This document shows positions 53,799-63,646 of a DNA stretch of 64,000 nucleotides, one piece after another; position 1 is the stretch's first letter; each line of letters opens with the position of its first letter. The notes beneath the pieces are model-generated. The model did not search any database and was not told the origin of the DNA. It was given only the letters and a program-made list of their open reading frames with translations. Source of the stretch: Pontimicrobium sp. SW4 (GTDB lineage: Bacteria > Bacteroidota > Bacteroidia > Flavobacteriales > Flavobacteriaceae); the NCBI RefSeq assembly GCF_039954625.1, contig NZ_CP157199.1, positions 310,001 to 374,000 on the forward strand. Reading direction: 5' to 3'. The translations under genes and the position numbers were made by a program.

Positions 53799-55187
53799 AT
53801 GAAGACGAAAATTACACTATTAATAGCAATGCTTTTTCTTGGGTTTAGTGCAATTAATGCTCAGGGTCAGGAAGAAGACATGAATACATTGTCAATTTTT
53901 AGTGAATATGCTAAAGCTAAAAATTATGATGCTGCTTATGGTCCTTGGATGGAATTAAGAAAAAGAAACCCTAAGTTTAACAGAGCAATTTTCACTTATG
54001 GAGAACGTATCCTTGATCACAAAATAGAAAAATCATCAGGTGCCGAAAAAGTAGGTTTTATTAAAGACCTAGTAAAAATGTGGGATGAGAGACGTGAACA
54101 TTTTGCTAGTAAAACTCCAGAAGGAGAATTTTTGGCAAAAGCATGTCAATTACAATATGATTACAAGGATGAGTTGCAAATGACTGATAGTCAATTGTAC
54201 GATTGTTTTGATAAAGCTTTTAAAACAGACGCTGAAACATTTAAAAACCCAAAATCATTATATACATATTTTAAACTAATGGTAAATTTGTATGATGATG
54301 GAAAAAAACCTGCTGAAGAGTTGTTTACAAAATATGATGAGGTTTCAGAGAAAATTGAAGCAGAGGTAAAGCACTATACAAATTTATTAAATAAATATGT
54401 GCCTGCAGAAGATACCGATGAAGAGCCAGTATTAAGTAAAAAGGACGCCAGTAGAGTTAAATCTTATACTAGTTTTTTAAGAGCTTACGATCAAATTTCG
54501 TCTGGAATGGATAGAGATTTAGGTGATCGTGCAAATTGTGAAAACTTAATTCCTTTATATACTAGAAACTACGAAGAGAACAAAAATGATGGTTTATGGT
54601 TACAAAGAGCAATGAATAGATTGTTTAATAAAGAATGTACAGACGATCCGTTATTTGTTAAAATAGTAGAACAAAAGAACAACTTAGAGCCTAATGCATC
54701 TACTGCATATTATTTAGGAATTTTAAAAGATAAAGAAGGAGATAGTGCTGCAGCATTAACTTTTTACAATCAAGCTGTAGAATTAGAAACAGATAATATT
54801 GATAAAGCTAAAATACTTTATAGAATTGCTTCTGGATTTAAGAAAAAGGGTAGTTATGGACAAGCAAGAACATATTACCAGAAAGTACTTGGTGCGAACC
54901 CTTCTTATGGAAGAGCACATTTAGCAATAGCACAAATGTACGCTGCTAGTGCTAATAACTGTGGAGATACAAACTTTAATAAAAGAGCTGTATATTGGTT
55001 AGCTGCTCAGGAAGCTAGAAAAGCAGGTAGAGTAGATCCTAATTTAGCTTCAGCAGCTTCTCAAAATGTTGCAAACTATGTGGCAAAAGCGCCTACAAAA
55101 AGCGAAATATTTGCAGAAGCTAATGCTGGAACAACAATTAAAATTGGATGTTGGATTGGTAGAAGCGTAACAGTGCCAAAGCTTTAA
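53799..55187 (+). CDS. Secreted TPR-repeat protein
   Basis: 462 residues with a signal peptide ending AINAQ. Long helical mature part with TPR-like units, the clearest being ASTAYYLGILKDKEGDSAAALTFYNQAVE and AKILYRIASGFKKKGSYGQARTYYQKVL near residues 305-375. It sits between an outer-membrane protein and lptC in a conserved flavobacterial order, so a role in envelope assembly is plausible. The last base of the stop is the first base of the lptC ATG. Confidence 0.83.
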   Translation: MKTKITLLIAMLFLGFSAINAQGQEEDMNTLSIFSEYAKAKNYDAAYGPWMELRKRNPKFNRAIFTYGERILDHKIEKSSGAEKVGFIKDLVKMWDERREHFASKTPEGEFLAKACQLQYDYKDELQMTDSQLYDCFDKAFKTDAETFKNPKSLYTYFKLMVNLYDDGKKPAEELFTKYDEVSEKIEAEVKHYTNLLNKYVPAEDTDEEPVLSKKDASRVKSYTSFLRAYDQISSGMDRDLGDRANCENLIPLYTRNYEENKNDGLWLQRAMNRLFNKECTDDPLFVKIVEQKNNLEPNASTAYYLGILKDKEGDSAAALTFYNQAVELETDNIDKAKILYRIASGFKKKGSYGQARTYYQKVLGANPSYGRAHLAIAQMYAASANNCGDTNFNKRAVYWLAAQEARKAGRVDPNLASAASQNVANYVAKAPTKSEIFAEANAGTTIKIGCWIGRSVTVPKL

Positions 55188-55741
55188 TGAATTCAATAGT
55201 AAAATATATTATAAGAATTATGGTCACAGTTTTTACTGTGACCATAATTTTTTCATGCAAAGATAATTTTAAAGAAGTCCAAAACATTGGGCTTTTAAGT
55301 AATAAACCAATTACCGAAGCAGAAAACATTAACACAAAGTATACTGATTCGGGAAGATTAAAATCACACTTAGTGAGCCCTAAAATGTTAGATTTTTCTA
55401 ATAGAAAATTTTCCTTCGTCGAGTTTCCCGAAGGTATCAATTTTACTATTTATGACGAAAAGGGCAATAAAAATAATGTGATAGCAGATTTTGCTATGAT
55501 TTATAACGATACCGATTTAATAGATCTACAAGGAAACGTCATAGTGACAACACATGCAAACGACACTCTTTTCACTGAACAATTATTTTATGATCAAAAA
55601 CGAGAATGGATGTTTACGAACAAGCCTGTAAAATTTCGTCGTAAAGATAATATTGATTTAGGGACGGGTTTCGATGCGAATAAAGATTTTACAATTGCCA
55701 ACGTTTTAGAGTATTCAGGAACAATTTATTTAGACGAATAA
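55187..55741 (+). CDS. lptC: LPS export protein LptC
   Basis: 184 residues. An N-terminal hydrophobic segment (5-22) ends in a lipobox-like IIFSC. The LptC beta-jellyroll follows (RLKSHLVSPKMLDF, FPEGINFTIYDEKG, VIADFAMIYNDTDLIDLQGNVIV). It carries LPS from LptBFG to LptA across the periplasm. The start overlaps the TPR gene stop by 1 bp. The first 60 bases contain a perfect terminator-like hairpin, an oddity discussed in the findings. Confidence 0.85.
   Translation: MNSIVKYIIRIMVTVFTVTIIFSCKDNFKEVQNIGLLSNKPITEAENINTKYTDSGRLKSHLVSPKMLDFSNRKFSFVEFPEGINFTIYDEKGNKNNVIADFAMIYNDTDLIDLQGNVIVTTHANDTLFTEQLFYDQKREWMFTNKPVKFRRKDNIDLGTGFDANKDFTIANVLEYSGTIYLDE
55216..55254 (+). promoter_or_regulatory. 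Terminator-like hairpin inside the first codons of lptC
   Basis: AATTATGGTCACAG (55216-55229) pairs perfectly with CTGTGACCATAATT (55236-55249) over TTTTTA and is followed by T5. It starts 29 bases after the lptC ATG, within codons of the membrane segment. It may end part of the transcripts of the upstream genes unless ribosomes translate lptC. Confidence 0.7.
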
Positions 55742-55793
55742 TTCTTACCTTTGCGTAGTTATAAATTACAACAATCACTAACTCATTTTAGTA

Positions 55794-55985
55794 ATGAAGG
55801 TATTACAGCTTTTTCAATATGCGTATTTAATTTTTGCAGTATTGTTTTTATTCGACGCTATTAGCAACTGGAATGTTGAGGGAAAAAGCCCTTACTTGTC
55901 ATTAGCACTTGCAGCTTTAGCAATATTTATGTTCTTTTTTAGGAAGAAATTCCGAAAGCGTTTCGAGGATAGAGGAAAGCTTTAA
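55794..55985 (+). CDS. Small two-helix membrane protein
   Basis: 63 residues: helix 1 (about 4-22, FQYAYLIFAVLFLFDAIS) and helix 2 (about 34-50, LSLALAALAIFMFFF), then a very basic tail (RKKFRKRFEDRGKL). The function is unknown. It lies 3 bp before the CorC-type gene, which makes co-translation and a partner role likely. Confidence 0.72.
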   Translation: MKVLQLFQYAYLIFAVLFLFDAISNWNVEGKSPYLSLALAALAIFMFFFRKKFRKRFEDRGKL

Positions 55986-55988
55986 AAG

Positions 55989-57275
55989 ATGAGTTCCGAA
56001 ACCTTAATTATAATTATCTCGCTTATATTTTCGGCATTTTTTTCAGGAATGGAAATAGCCTATGTATCTTCTAACAAGATTCATATTGAAATTGAAAAAA
56101 AACAAAGTGGCTTGTTAGCCAAAATCCTTACAAGACTTACTGCAAAACCCTCAAAATTTATTGCCACTATGCTTATTGGAAACAATATAGCACTAGTCAT
56201 TTATGGGTTTTATATGGGTGATGTATTGATGGGTTGGTTTCAAAGCATGACGCTAGATAATACTTTTCTTAATGCCCTAATTACAGATTTTAGCTTATTA
56301 ACTCAAACTATTATTTCCACTTTAGTAATACTCATTACTGCAGAGTTTTTACCAAAAGTATTCTTTCAAATTTATTCCAATTTGTTGCTTAAACTATTTT
56401 CGATTCCAGCATATGTGTTTTTTGTCTTGTTCTCATTGGTTTCCAATTTTGTTATTTGGATTTCCGACGTGGTATTAAAAACTTTTTTTAAAACCGATGG
56501 AGATCAAGTGCAGTTGGCATTTACTAAAGTTGAATTGGGACATTATATTAGTGAACAAATGGAATCGGTTGACGATGACGACGATGTAGATAGCGAAATT
56601 CAAATTTTTCAAAATGCTTTAGAGTTTTCCGAAGTAAAAACTAGAGAAGTTATGATACCGCGTACAGAGTTGGTTGCTGTAGAGATTCATGATAAAATAA
56701 AAACATTAAGTGAGCTTTTCACATCTACGGGATATTCTAAAATTTTGGTGTATAAAGATACAATAGACGATATTTTAGGATATGTCCATTCTTTCGATCT
56801 TTTTAAAAACCCAAAGACCATAAAATCCATCATTATGCCTGTCGAGTTTGTTCCAGAAACGATGCTGATAAAAGATGTTTTAAACGTGCTTATTAAAAAA
56901 CGTAAGAGTGTTTCGGTAGTGCTAGACGAATATGGAGGAACGTCAGGCATTATGACTATTGAGGATATTGTAGAAGAATTGTTTGGCGAAATTGAAGACG
57001 AACATGATACTACTGAATTATTAGAAGAAAAAATAAGCGATACTGAATTTAATTTTTCAGCAAGATTAGATGTAGATTATATAAATGAAACCTATAAATT
57101 AGATTTGCCCGAAAATGAAAATTATGAGACGTTAGGAGGTTTAATTGTTAATAGCACCGAAGAAATTCCAGAACAAAACGAAAAAGTGACTATAGATAAC
57201 TATTTATTTACAATTTTAGAAGTCTCTAATACTAAAATCGAAATTGTTTCTCTTCGTATTCTAAATGACGATTAA
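55989..57275 (+). CDS. CorC/CNNM-type hemolysin-family membrane protein
   Basis: 428 residues. A DUF21 (CNNM) transmembrane domain (1-180) is followed by an acidic linker (VDDDDDVDSE), a CBS pair (about 210-335; MIPRTELVAVEI, VLDEYGGTSGIMTIEDIVEELFGEIEDEHD) and a CorC_HlyC domain (345-425). Members export Mg2+ or other divalent ions; GldE of gliding bacteria has the same layout, but assignment to GldE is not possible here. Confidence 0.88.
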   Translation: MSSETLIIIISLIFSAFFSGMEIAYVSSNKIHIEIEKKQSGLLAKILTRLTAKPSKFIATMLIGNNIALVIYGFYMGDVLMGWFQSMTLDNTFLNALITDFSLLTQTIISTLVILITAEFLPKVFFQIYSNLLLKLFSIPAYVFFVLFSLVSNFVIWISDVVLKTFFKTDGDQVQLAFTKVELGHYISEQMESVDDDDDVDSEIQIFQNALEFSEVKTREVMIPRTELVAVEIHDKIKTLSELFTSTGYSKILVYKDTIDDILGYVHSFDLFKNPKTIKSIIMPVEFVPETMLIKDVLNVLIKKRKSVSVVLDEYGGTSGIMTIEDIVEELFGEIEDEHDTTELLEEKISDTEFNFSARLDVDYINETYKLDLPENENYETLGGLIVNSTEEIPEQNEKVTIDNYLFTILEVSNTKIEIVSLRILNDD

Positions 57276-57450
57276 AATCTTACAACAGTACAATTAATAC
57301 GTTGTTCTGCTTTTATTATTAAGTAGAAAATGGTATTTTCGCGCACGATATTTTATCGAAATTAATTAAAGATCATTACTTACTTATTTATTAGATGTAT
57401 TGATCCATTTGTTAAACCCCAAAAAAGGTTACTTAAAATTTATATTATAT

Positions 57451-59598
57451 ATGGCAATTTTAAATAAAATTAGACAACGTTCGTTATTCTTAATCTTAGT
57501 AATCGCTATGGCACTTTTCTCTTTTGTCTTAGCAGATTTATTTAAAAATACAGATGGCTTTAATAGTAAGTCTCAAAACGTCATCGCTACCATAGATGGT
57601 AAAGATATTGACCGTGCCGATTTTCAACTTAAAGTTGAAAATGCTCAACGCCAATTTGGAGGATCGCTTACAGCTACTCAAGCAATGAATAGAGTTTGGG
57701 ATCAAGAAGTGAACGATGCAGTAATGAATGCGCAATACGATGCTTTAGGACTAACAGTAGAGCGTGACCAAATGAGAGACTTGTTAAGATTAGGATTGGC
57801 CAGTTTTGAAGAGTTTAAAAATGAAGATGGCATTTATGATGAAAATAAATTAAACGAATTCATTGCAAACTTAAAAGCCATTTCTCCAGAAACAGCAATC
57901 TTAGGTGGTTCACCAATCAATTATGAAGCTTGGACAAATTATGAAAATAATATGGCAGTTACTGGGAAGCAACAAACATATTTTAATATGGTTAAAGCTG
58001 GTCTTTTAGGAACACTTGCTGAAGGAGAATTAGATTATAAGTTAGAAAATAATAAGGTGGATTTTAGATATGTTAGAATCCCTTACACATCAATTGCTGA
58101 TAGTACAATAACAGTAACTAAGTCTGATATCACAAACTATATCAACAAAAATAAAAGCCAATACGAAGTAGATGAATCGAGAGACATTCGTTTTGTGCAA
58201 TTTAAAGAAGAAGCATCTTTAGAAGACGAAACTAACATTCAAAATGATTTAAAAAGCTTGTTAGAAGATAAAGAGGAATATGTTGAAGCTTCAAAAAGCA
58301 CTGAAACAGTTATTGGTTTTAAAAATACAACTGATGATGAAGGTTTTTTAGCAGCAAATTCAGCAGTTAAATTATTTGATGATTATATGTTTAAAGCAAA
58401 TCTGCCTGTTGAACATGCCGATAGCATATGGAATTTAAACAAAGGAGAGCTTTATGGCCCTTATAAGAACAATAACATGTTCATGATAAGCAAGGTGATA
58501 GATGTTAAGCAAATAGCGGACTCAGTTAAAGTAAGACACATATTAATTCCGTTTGCTGGTGCTGTACAAGCTGCTCCAGATGTTGTGAAAACTGAAGCTG
58601 AAGCAAAAGTAACAGCCGATAGTATTTTAGCTGTTATAAAATCTAATCGTTCTAAATTTCAAGATCTGTTAACACTATCATCAGATTTAGTAAGCAATCA
58701 AAACGATGGAGAAATAGAGTTTGCTTATACTGCTGGAATGGCACCAGAATTTAAAGCCTTTTCATTTGATAATAAAGTAAGAGATATAGACGTAGTAAGA
58801 ACTGATTTTGGGTACCATATTATTGAAATATTAAGCCAAGGAGAAAAACAAAAAGCTATAAAAGTTGGCAACTTAGCAAGAGCAATTGAAGCATCAGATG
58901 AAACTGTTGATAGAGTATTTAACGAGACGTCTAAATTTGAAATTGCAGTGGCAGATAGAGATTTTACGGAAGTTGCAAGCGAAAGTGATTACACTGTAAT
59001 GCCTGTAAGCGCTGTTAAAGCGTTAGACGAAGCTATTCCAGGTTTGGGTAGTCAAAGAAATATTGTAAGATGGGCTTACGAAGATGGTGTTAAAGTTGGT
59101 GACGTTAAAAGATTTAATATACCAGGAGGTTATGCAATTGTGCAGTTAACTGCTATAAATGCTAAAGGATTAATGAGTACAGAGAAAGCTTCAGTTACAG
59201 CATTACCAGCGATAAGAAAAGAAAAGAAAGCCGAACTTATTAAAGCACAAATTTCTGGAGCAACTTTAGAAGATATTGCTACTAATCAAAGTCAAACTGT
59301 GCAAATAGCATTAGCAGTTACTATGAAAGCCCCAACAGTATCTGGTGCAGGAAGTGAGCCTAAAATAGTTGGGACAGCTTTTGGATTAACTGAGGGTGCT
59401 ATATCTAAACCAATTGGAGGTAATACAGGTGTGTTTGTTGTTCAACTAACAAAACTAACTCCTGCTGCTGAATTGCCAAACTACCAAGCTGCAGCTAATA
59501 GAATTGGTACAGCAAAAGCTACTACAGTAGATGTAGCATTATTAAATGCTCTAAAAGAAGCAGCTAAAATTGAAGATAATAGAGCTACTTTTTATTAA
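57451..59598 (+). CDS. PpiD/SurA-like periplasmic peptidyl-prolyl isomerase
   Basis: 715 residues from ATG 57451; a TTG start 17 codons earlier would add a non-family extension. One membrane helix (about 12-31, LFLILVIAMALFSFVLADLF) anchors it. A SurA-N-like region follows (IDRADFQLKVENAQRQFG), then a parvulin domain (about 360-475; VKVRHILIPF, FGYHIIEIL). It helps outer-membrane proteins fold. A terminator follows the gene. Confidence 0.88.
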   Translation: MAILNKIRQRSLFLILVIAMALFSFVLADLFKNTDGFNSKSQNVIATIDGKDIDRADFQLKVENAQRQFGGSLTATQAMNRVWDQEVNDAVMNAQYDALGLTVERDQMRDLLRLGLASFEEFKNEDGIYDENKLNEFIANLKAISPETAILGGSPINYEAWTNYENNMAVTGKQQTYFNMVKAGLLGTLAEGELDYKLENNKVDFRYVRIPYTSIADSTITVTKSDITNYINKNKSQYEVDESRDIRFVQFKEEASLEDETNIQNDLKSLLEDKEEYVEASKSTETVIGFKNTTDDEGFLAANSAVKLFDDYMFKANLPVEHADSIWNLNKGELYGPYKNNNMFMISKVIDVKQIADSVKVRHILIPFAGAVQAAPDVVKTEAEAKVTADSILAVIKSNRSKFQDLLTLSSDLVSNQNDGEIEFAYTAGMAPEFKAFSFDNKVRDIDVVRTDFGYHIIEILSQGEKQKAIKVGNLARAIEASDETVDRVFNETSKFEIAVADRDFTEVASESDYTVMPVSAVKALDEAIPGLGSQRNIVRWAYEDGVKVGDVKRFNIPGGYAIVQLTAINAKGLMSTEKASVTALPAIRKEKKAELIKAQISGATLEDIATNQSQTVQIALAVTMKAPTVSGAGSEPKIVGTAFGLTEGAISKPIGGNTGVFVVQLTKLTPAAELPNYQAAANRIGTAKATTVDVALLNALKEAAKIEDNRATFY

Positions 59599-59618
59599 TA
59601 AAGTAGTTATTAAATACT

Positions 59619-59649
59619 AAAAAAAAGCTTCACATTGTGAAGCTTTTTT
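59619..59649. terminator. Bidirectional terminator between the PpiD-like gene and the GHMP kinase
   Basis: A palindromic stem GCTTCACA/TGTGAAGC with A8 before and T6 after, between two convergent genes. Confidence 0.88.
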
Positions 59650-60559
59650 AATTTAATATCATGTCTTTAAAAGGAATAATTGTAGGATAACCTTTTTCTT
59701 TAAAATAAGAGCTTGGATTATCTAAAGTGCTCACTAAAATAAAATCACCTCCCCAAGCTCCTAGACTTTTTATAGAGCCTTTAAAATCATTAAAAAGTAA
59801 ATCTTTAATAGTTTTCTGTTTAATTATAGAACTTATTATAATTTCATGCGAATCTATAAGGAGATTAAAGTTTTCTAAAGAAGTACAATTAATTATTTTT
59901 TGGGTAATAGTATTTATATCATTTATTTCTGCCGAAATGGATTGTTTGTTTTTATTGTATTCTATAATTCCTTCACGACTATTTTTCTTTTTATTTAAAT
60001 GAACAAAATATAAGTGGTCTTTAAACTTTGGATTAAACTCTACTTTATTAATCTCTCTATGAGAATTTGTTAATTGATAAGTAATAGCTTGGTTATGCTG
60101 CGCACAAGCAATATCATAACCACTACCTCCAAAGGTTAGCTCTAAAAGCTTGTAGGCATCAATTTTCGCCCAATTAGCTATATTGTTTATGAGTGTTGAA
60201 GAACTTCCTAGTCCCCAGTTTGTTGGAAAACCTAGCTTGGTAGTGACGCAAAATCCAGCTTTAGAGTCTAAAAAACTGGAGTTTAGTACTTTTGCAGCAT
60301 GTAATATTTCAATAAGTTTTTTCGAAATTTCATTACGAGTATTAAAAACACCTAAAGCAATCTCTTCTATTGGCAATACTTCTTCAAACCAAATTTGGTT
60401 TTTATTGTCAATACTTTTCCAAATAATGTTATTTTCAATAATATTAGTAATGTTTAAGGATTGGCCATGCTTTGTTGGAAGTGCTAAGGCTAATGCACCA
60501 TCTAAAACGGTGTATTCACCTGTTATTAATAACTTTCCGTTGCTATAGAAGTTATTCAT
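59648..60559 (-). CDS. GYDIA-family GHMP kinase (mevalonate pathway)
   Basis: 303 residues. GKLLITGEYTVLDGALALALP at the N terminus, the ATP loop WGLGSSSTL (about 115-123) and GGSGYDIACAQ, which names the GYDIA family. It is next to HMG-CoA reductase with a TAATG overlap, so it most likely acts as mevalonate or phosphomevalonate kinase in isoprenoid synthesis. Which of the two cannot be decided. Confidence 0.85.
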   Translation of the reverse strand: MNNFYSNGKLLITGEYTVLDGALALALPTKHGQSLNITNIIENNIIWKSIDNKNQIWFEEVLPIEEIALGVFNTRNEISKKLIEILHAAKVLNSSFLDSKAGFCVTTKLGFPTNWGLGSSSTLINNIANWAKIDAYKLLELTFGGSGYDIACAQHNQAITYQLTNSHREINKVEFNPKFKDHLYFVHLNKKKNSREGIIEYNKNKQSISAEINDINTITQKIINCTSLENFNLLIDSHEIIISSIIKQKTIKDLLFNDFKGSIKSLGAWGGDFILVSTLDNPSSYFKEKGYPTIIPFKDMILN

Positions 60560-61869
60560 TAGCGTCTTAAGTTTTCTATAGCTTCCACAACGGCACTATG
60601 AGTTACGATATTAGTTTTAAAATATTCAATAAGTGCCGTCTTTTCATTGTCATTTGCATTAAACTGATTTAATATATTCATTAAATGCATTTTCATATGC
60701 CCTTCTTGTATTCCTGTGGTTGTTAATGATTTAAGTGCAGCAAAATTTTGCGCTAAACCAGCTACAGCAACAATTATCATAAGTTCTTTTGCAGAAGGTT
60801 TATTTAGCATTTCTAGAGATAACTTTACTAAAGGGTGTAATCCTGTTAAGCCACCAACAGTTCCAAGAGCTAATGGAATTTCTATCCAAAATTTAAAAAT
60901 GCCATTTTTCACGCTAGCATGAGTTAAACTAGAGTAAGAACCGTTTCTAGATGCATATGCATGCACACCAGCTTCAACAGCTCTAAAATCGTTTCCAGTA
61001 GCTAATACAACAGCATCTATACCATTCATAATACCTTTGTTATGAGTAACTGCTCTATATGGCTCAACTTCAGCAATTCGAACTGCTTGTAAAAATTTGT
61101 TTGTGAAATCTTCTGAAGAAATATTTGGATCTTCATTCAACTCTTCAATTTTACAACTTACTTCAGCTCTAACTAGACATTCTGGGACATAATTAGAGAG
61201 AATACTCATCACTATATCAATGTGTGAATCTTTTATATCATTAAAATAGGCTGCCTCAGTTTTAAAGGTATTAGCAAAACTTTCTAGGCAAGAATTAATG
61301 AAATTGGCGCCCATAGCATCCAAGGTCTCAAAAGTAGCGTGTAATTGATAGTAATTTGGGATGTCTTGAGTTTTATCTACTAATTCAATATTCAAAATGC
61401 CACCACCACGCTTTTCCATGTTTTTTGTAATAGGTTTTGCATTGGATATTAATTGAGGCTTTATGTAGCTGAAATAAGCTTTTAATATATCATAATTGCC
61501 ATTATACATAAAATGGACTTGACCAATTTTTTTTGTTGATAGAACTTCAGCTTTAAAACCACCACGATCTAACCAAAACTTTGCAGCTTTACTCGCAGCA
61601 GCAACTACCGAACTTTCTTCGATAGCCATTGGAATAGTATACAGGGTGTTATTTATAAGAAAATTAGGAGCAACACCCAAAGGTAAATAGTAGTTTGTTA
61701 TCGTATTTTCAATAAACTCGTCATGTAATTGTTGCAACTTGTCATTGGTATTCCAATACTGCTTTATTATGGTTTTAGCTTCTACTTTGTTAGAGAAGTA
61801 AGAGTTTACAATCCAATCAATTTTTTTAGATTTTGACAGTTTAGAAAAACCAGAAATAGACTTACTCAT
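60559..61869 (-). CDS. mvaA: Hydroxymethylglutaryl-CoA reductase, class II
   Basis: 436 residues. Class II features: ENTITNYYLPLGVAPNF with the catalytic Glu, VTHNKGIMNGIDAVVLATGND (Lys and Asp), GTVGGLTGLHPLVKLSL and the C-terminal catalytic His in EGHMKMHL. It turns HMG-CoA into mevalonate. It is the first gene of a two-gene unit with the GYDIA kinase, joined by a TAATG overlap. Confidence 0.93.
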   Translation of the reverse strand: MSKSISGFSKLSKSKKIDWIVNSYFSNKVEAKTIIKQYWNTNDKLQQLHDEFIENTITNYYLPLGVAPNFLINNTLYTIPMAIEESSVVAAASKAAKFWLDRGGFKAEVLSTKKIGQVHFMYNGNYDILKAYFSYIKPQLISNAKPITKNMEKRGGGILNIELVDKTQDIPNYYQLHATFETLDAMGANFINSCLESFANTFKTEAAYFNDIKDSHIDIVMSILSNYVPECLVRAEVSCKIEELNEDPNISSEDFTNKFLQAVRIAEVEPYRAVTHNKGIMNGIDAVVLATGNDFRAVEAGVHAYASRNGSYSSLTHASVKNGIFKFWIEIPLALGTVGGLTGLHPLVKLSLEMLNKPSAKELMIIVAVAGLAQNFAALKSLTTTGIQEGHMKMHLMNILNQFNANDNEKTALIEYFKTNIVTHSAVVEAIENLRR

Positions 61870-62025
61870 TTAATCAATAATTATATTTGTAAAGATACTA
61901 TTCTTACCTAAAATATGATTATTTCACCGAAGCATTCATTTATTTAACTGCGATTATTGCGAGTTTTTGCTTATTTTTTATTAAACTTGGCATACTAATA
62001 AACTAACTAAACTAATTATTTAATT

Positions 62026-63558
62026 ATGGCAGATACAGTAGAAAACAATAATCAGTCTGATTTATTTGGGCATCCAAGAGGCTTATTTTATTTATTCTTT
62101 GCAGAATTATGGGAGCGTTTTAGTTTCTATGGAATGAGAGCTTTATTAACGCTTTACATGATTGAAGTGATATTTGAAGCATTAATGGAAAGAGATTTTG
62201 CTACGGCAGTAGTATATTCTTCGTACGGATCTTTAGTATATGCTTCAACAGTAATTGGTGGAAGAATTTCTGACAAAATACTAGGGATGCGAAGCTCTAT
62301 ATTTTTAGGAGGTATTTTGATGGCTTTAGGTCATTTTGTCCTTGCGATAGAAAATAATGTAGCTTTCTTTTTAGCCCTATCTTTTATTATTGTTGGTAAT
62401 GGTTTTTTTAAGCCTAATATATCCACGTTTGTAGGCTCACTATATCCAGATGGTGATACCAGAAAGGACTCAGGGTTTACTATTTTTTATATGGGAATTA
62501 ATATTGGAGGCTTTGTGGCACCTTTACTATGTGCTTGGTTAGCAAAGGCTTATGGGTATCATTATGGTTTTGGATTGGCAGGCATAGGGATGTTAACAGG
62601 ACTTATTTTCTTTTGGAGTGGTATTAAAAAGAATGTTTTTGGAGATAAGGGAATGCCTCCAAACCCAGAAGTTTATAAAAAGAAAATTTTAGGAATTCCT
62701 CAAAAAACGTTCGTTCCAATTGTTGCTTTCCTAAGTGCACCAATAATAGCATATTTACTATCTTCTTATAAGTCTATAGCAAACGGAGAATCTTTTTTAG
62801 GAGATGAAACTGTGGTTGGATTATTATTCAAAATTATTTTGGTTGCTGTTGTTGCTTATATGGCGAATATAATGATTAAAGCGACTTTAGATGAGCGAAA
62901 AAAATTATTTATGGCAGTTTTAATTACGTTTTTTATGACACTTTTTTGGGGTTTTCATGAATTATCAGGAAGTGTAATTACCTTATTTGCTTCTAGAAAT
63001 GTTGATTTATCCTTAATAAACGCTGGTCAAACAAATGCACTGAACTCAATGTTCATTATTATATTGGCCATCCCAATTTCACTATTATGGGGTTACTTAT
63101 CTAAAAGAGGGTTAAACCCAAGAACGCCCTATAAGTTTGGTTTGGGATTAGTGCTAGCTGGTGTCAGTTTTTATGTGTTGGCGTTAAGTGGAGGAAGTGC
63201 TAATGAAAATGGTATGGTACCAATGTGGTATCTATTAGCAATGTATTTTATTATATCTGTTGGTGAGTTATTTATGTCACCTGTTGGGTTATCTAAAATT
63301 ACTGATTTATCACCAAAACGAATTGTAGCCTTTATGATGGGTATATGGTTTTTGTCTTCCGCTTTTGCATTTCAAATAGTTGGGTTTATCGGAAAAAAAT
63401 TGGCTATTGAAAGTACAGATGCCAATATTGGAGGTTTTGATACGTTGAGTGTTTATACCGATGGATTTAGCTTAATTGCGCAATATTCTATTGGTGCAGG
63501 TCTTATTGTTCTTGTATTTGGACCATTAATGAAAAAGCTAATGGGTAACGTTCATTAA
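62026..63558 (+). CDS. POT-family proton-coupled peptide transporter
   Basis: 510 residues with 14 predicted membrane helices. The POT signature ELWERFSFYGMRALL (about 27-41) contains the proton-coupling ExxERF motif; GDKILG-like SDKILGMR and FTIFYMGINIGGF are the second signature. It imports di- and tripeptides. A terminator follows the gene. Confidence 0.93.
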   Translation: MADTVENNNQSDLFGHPRGLFYLFFAELWERFSFYGMRALLTLYMIEVIFEALMERDFATAVVYSSYGSLVYASTVIGGRISDKILGMRSSIFLGGILMALGHFVLAIENNVAFFLALSFIIVGNGFFKPNISTFVGSLYPDGDTRKDSGFTIFYMGINIGGFVAPLLCAWLAKAYGYHYGFGLAGIGMLTGLIFFWSGIKKNVFGDKGMPPNPEVYKKKILGIPQKTFVPIVAFLSAPIIAYLLSSYKSIANGESFLGDETVVGLLFKIILVAVVAYMANIMIKATLDERKKLFMAVLITFFMTLFWGFHELSGSVITLFASRNVDLSLINAGQTNALNSMFIIILAIPISLLWGYLSKRGLNPRTPYKFGLGLVLAGVSFYVLALSGGSANENGMVPMWYLLAMYFIISVGELFMSPVGLSKITDLSPKRIVAFMMGIWFLSSAFAFQIVGFIGKKLAIESTDANIGGFDTLSVYTDGFSLIAQYSIGAGLIVLVFGPLMKKLMGNVH

Positions 63559-63583
63559 TCGAAAAAACAGTTAAAATAAACGT

Positions 63584-63611
63584 AAAATGCTCCTTTTTAG
63601 GAGCATTTTTT
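63584..63611 (+). terminator. Terminator after the POT gene
   Basis: AAAATGCTCC (63584-63593) pairs with GGAGCATTTT (63600-63609) and T-run continues to 63611. It lies 26 bp after the stop. Confidence 0.9.
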
Positions 63612-63646
63612 GTAAGTTAGGCACATATTTTGCAACAAATCGAATT

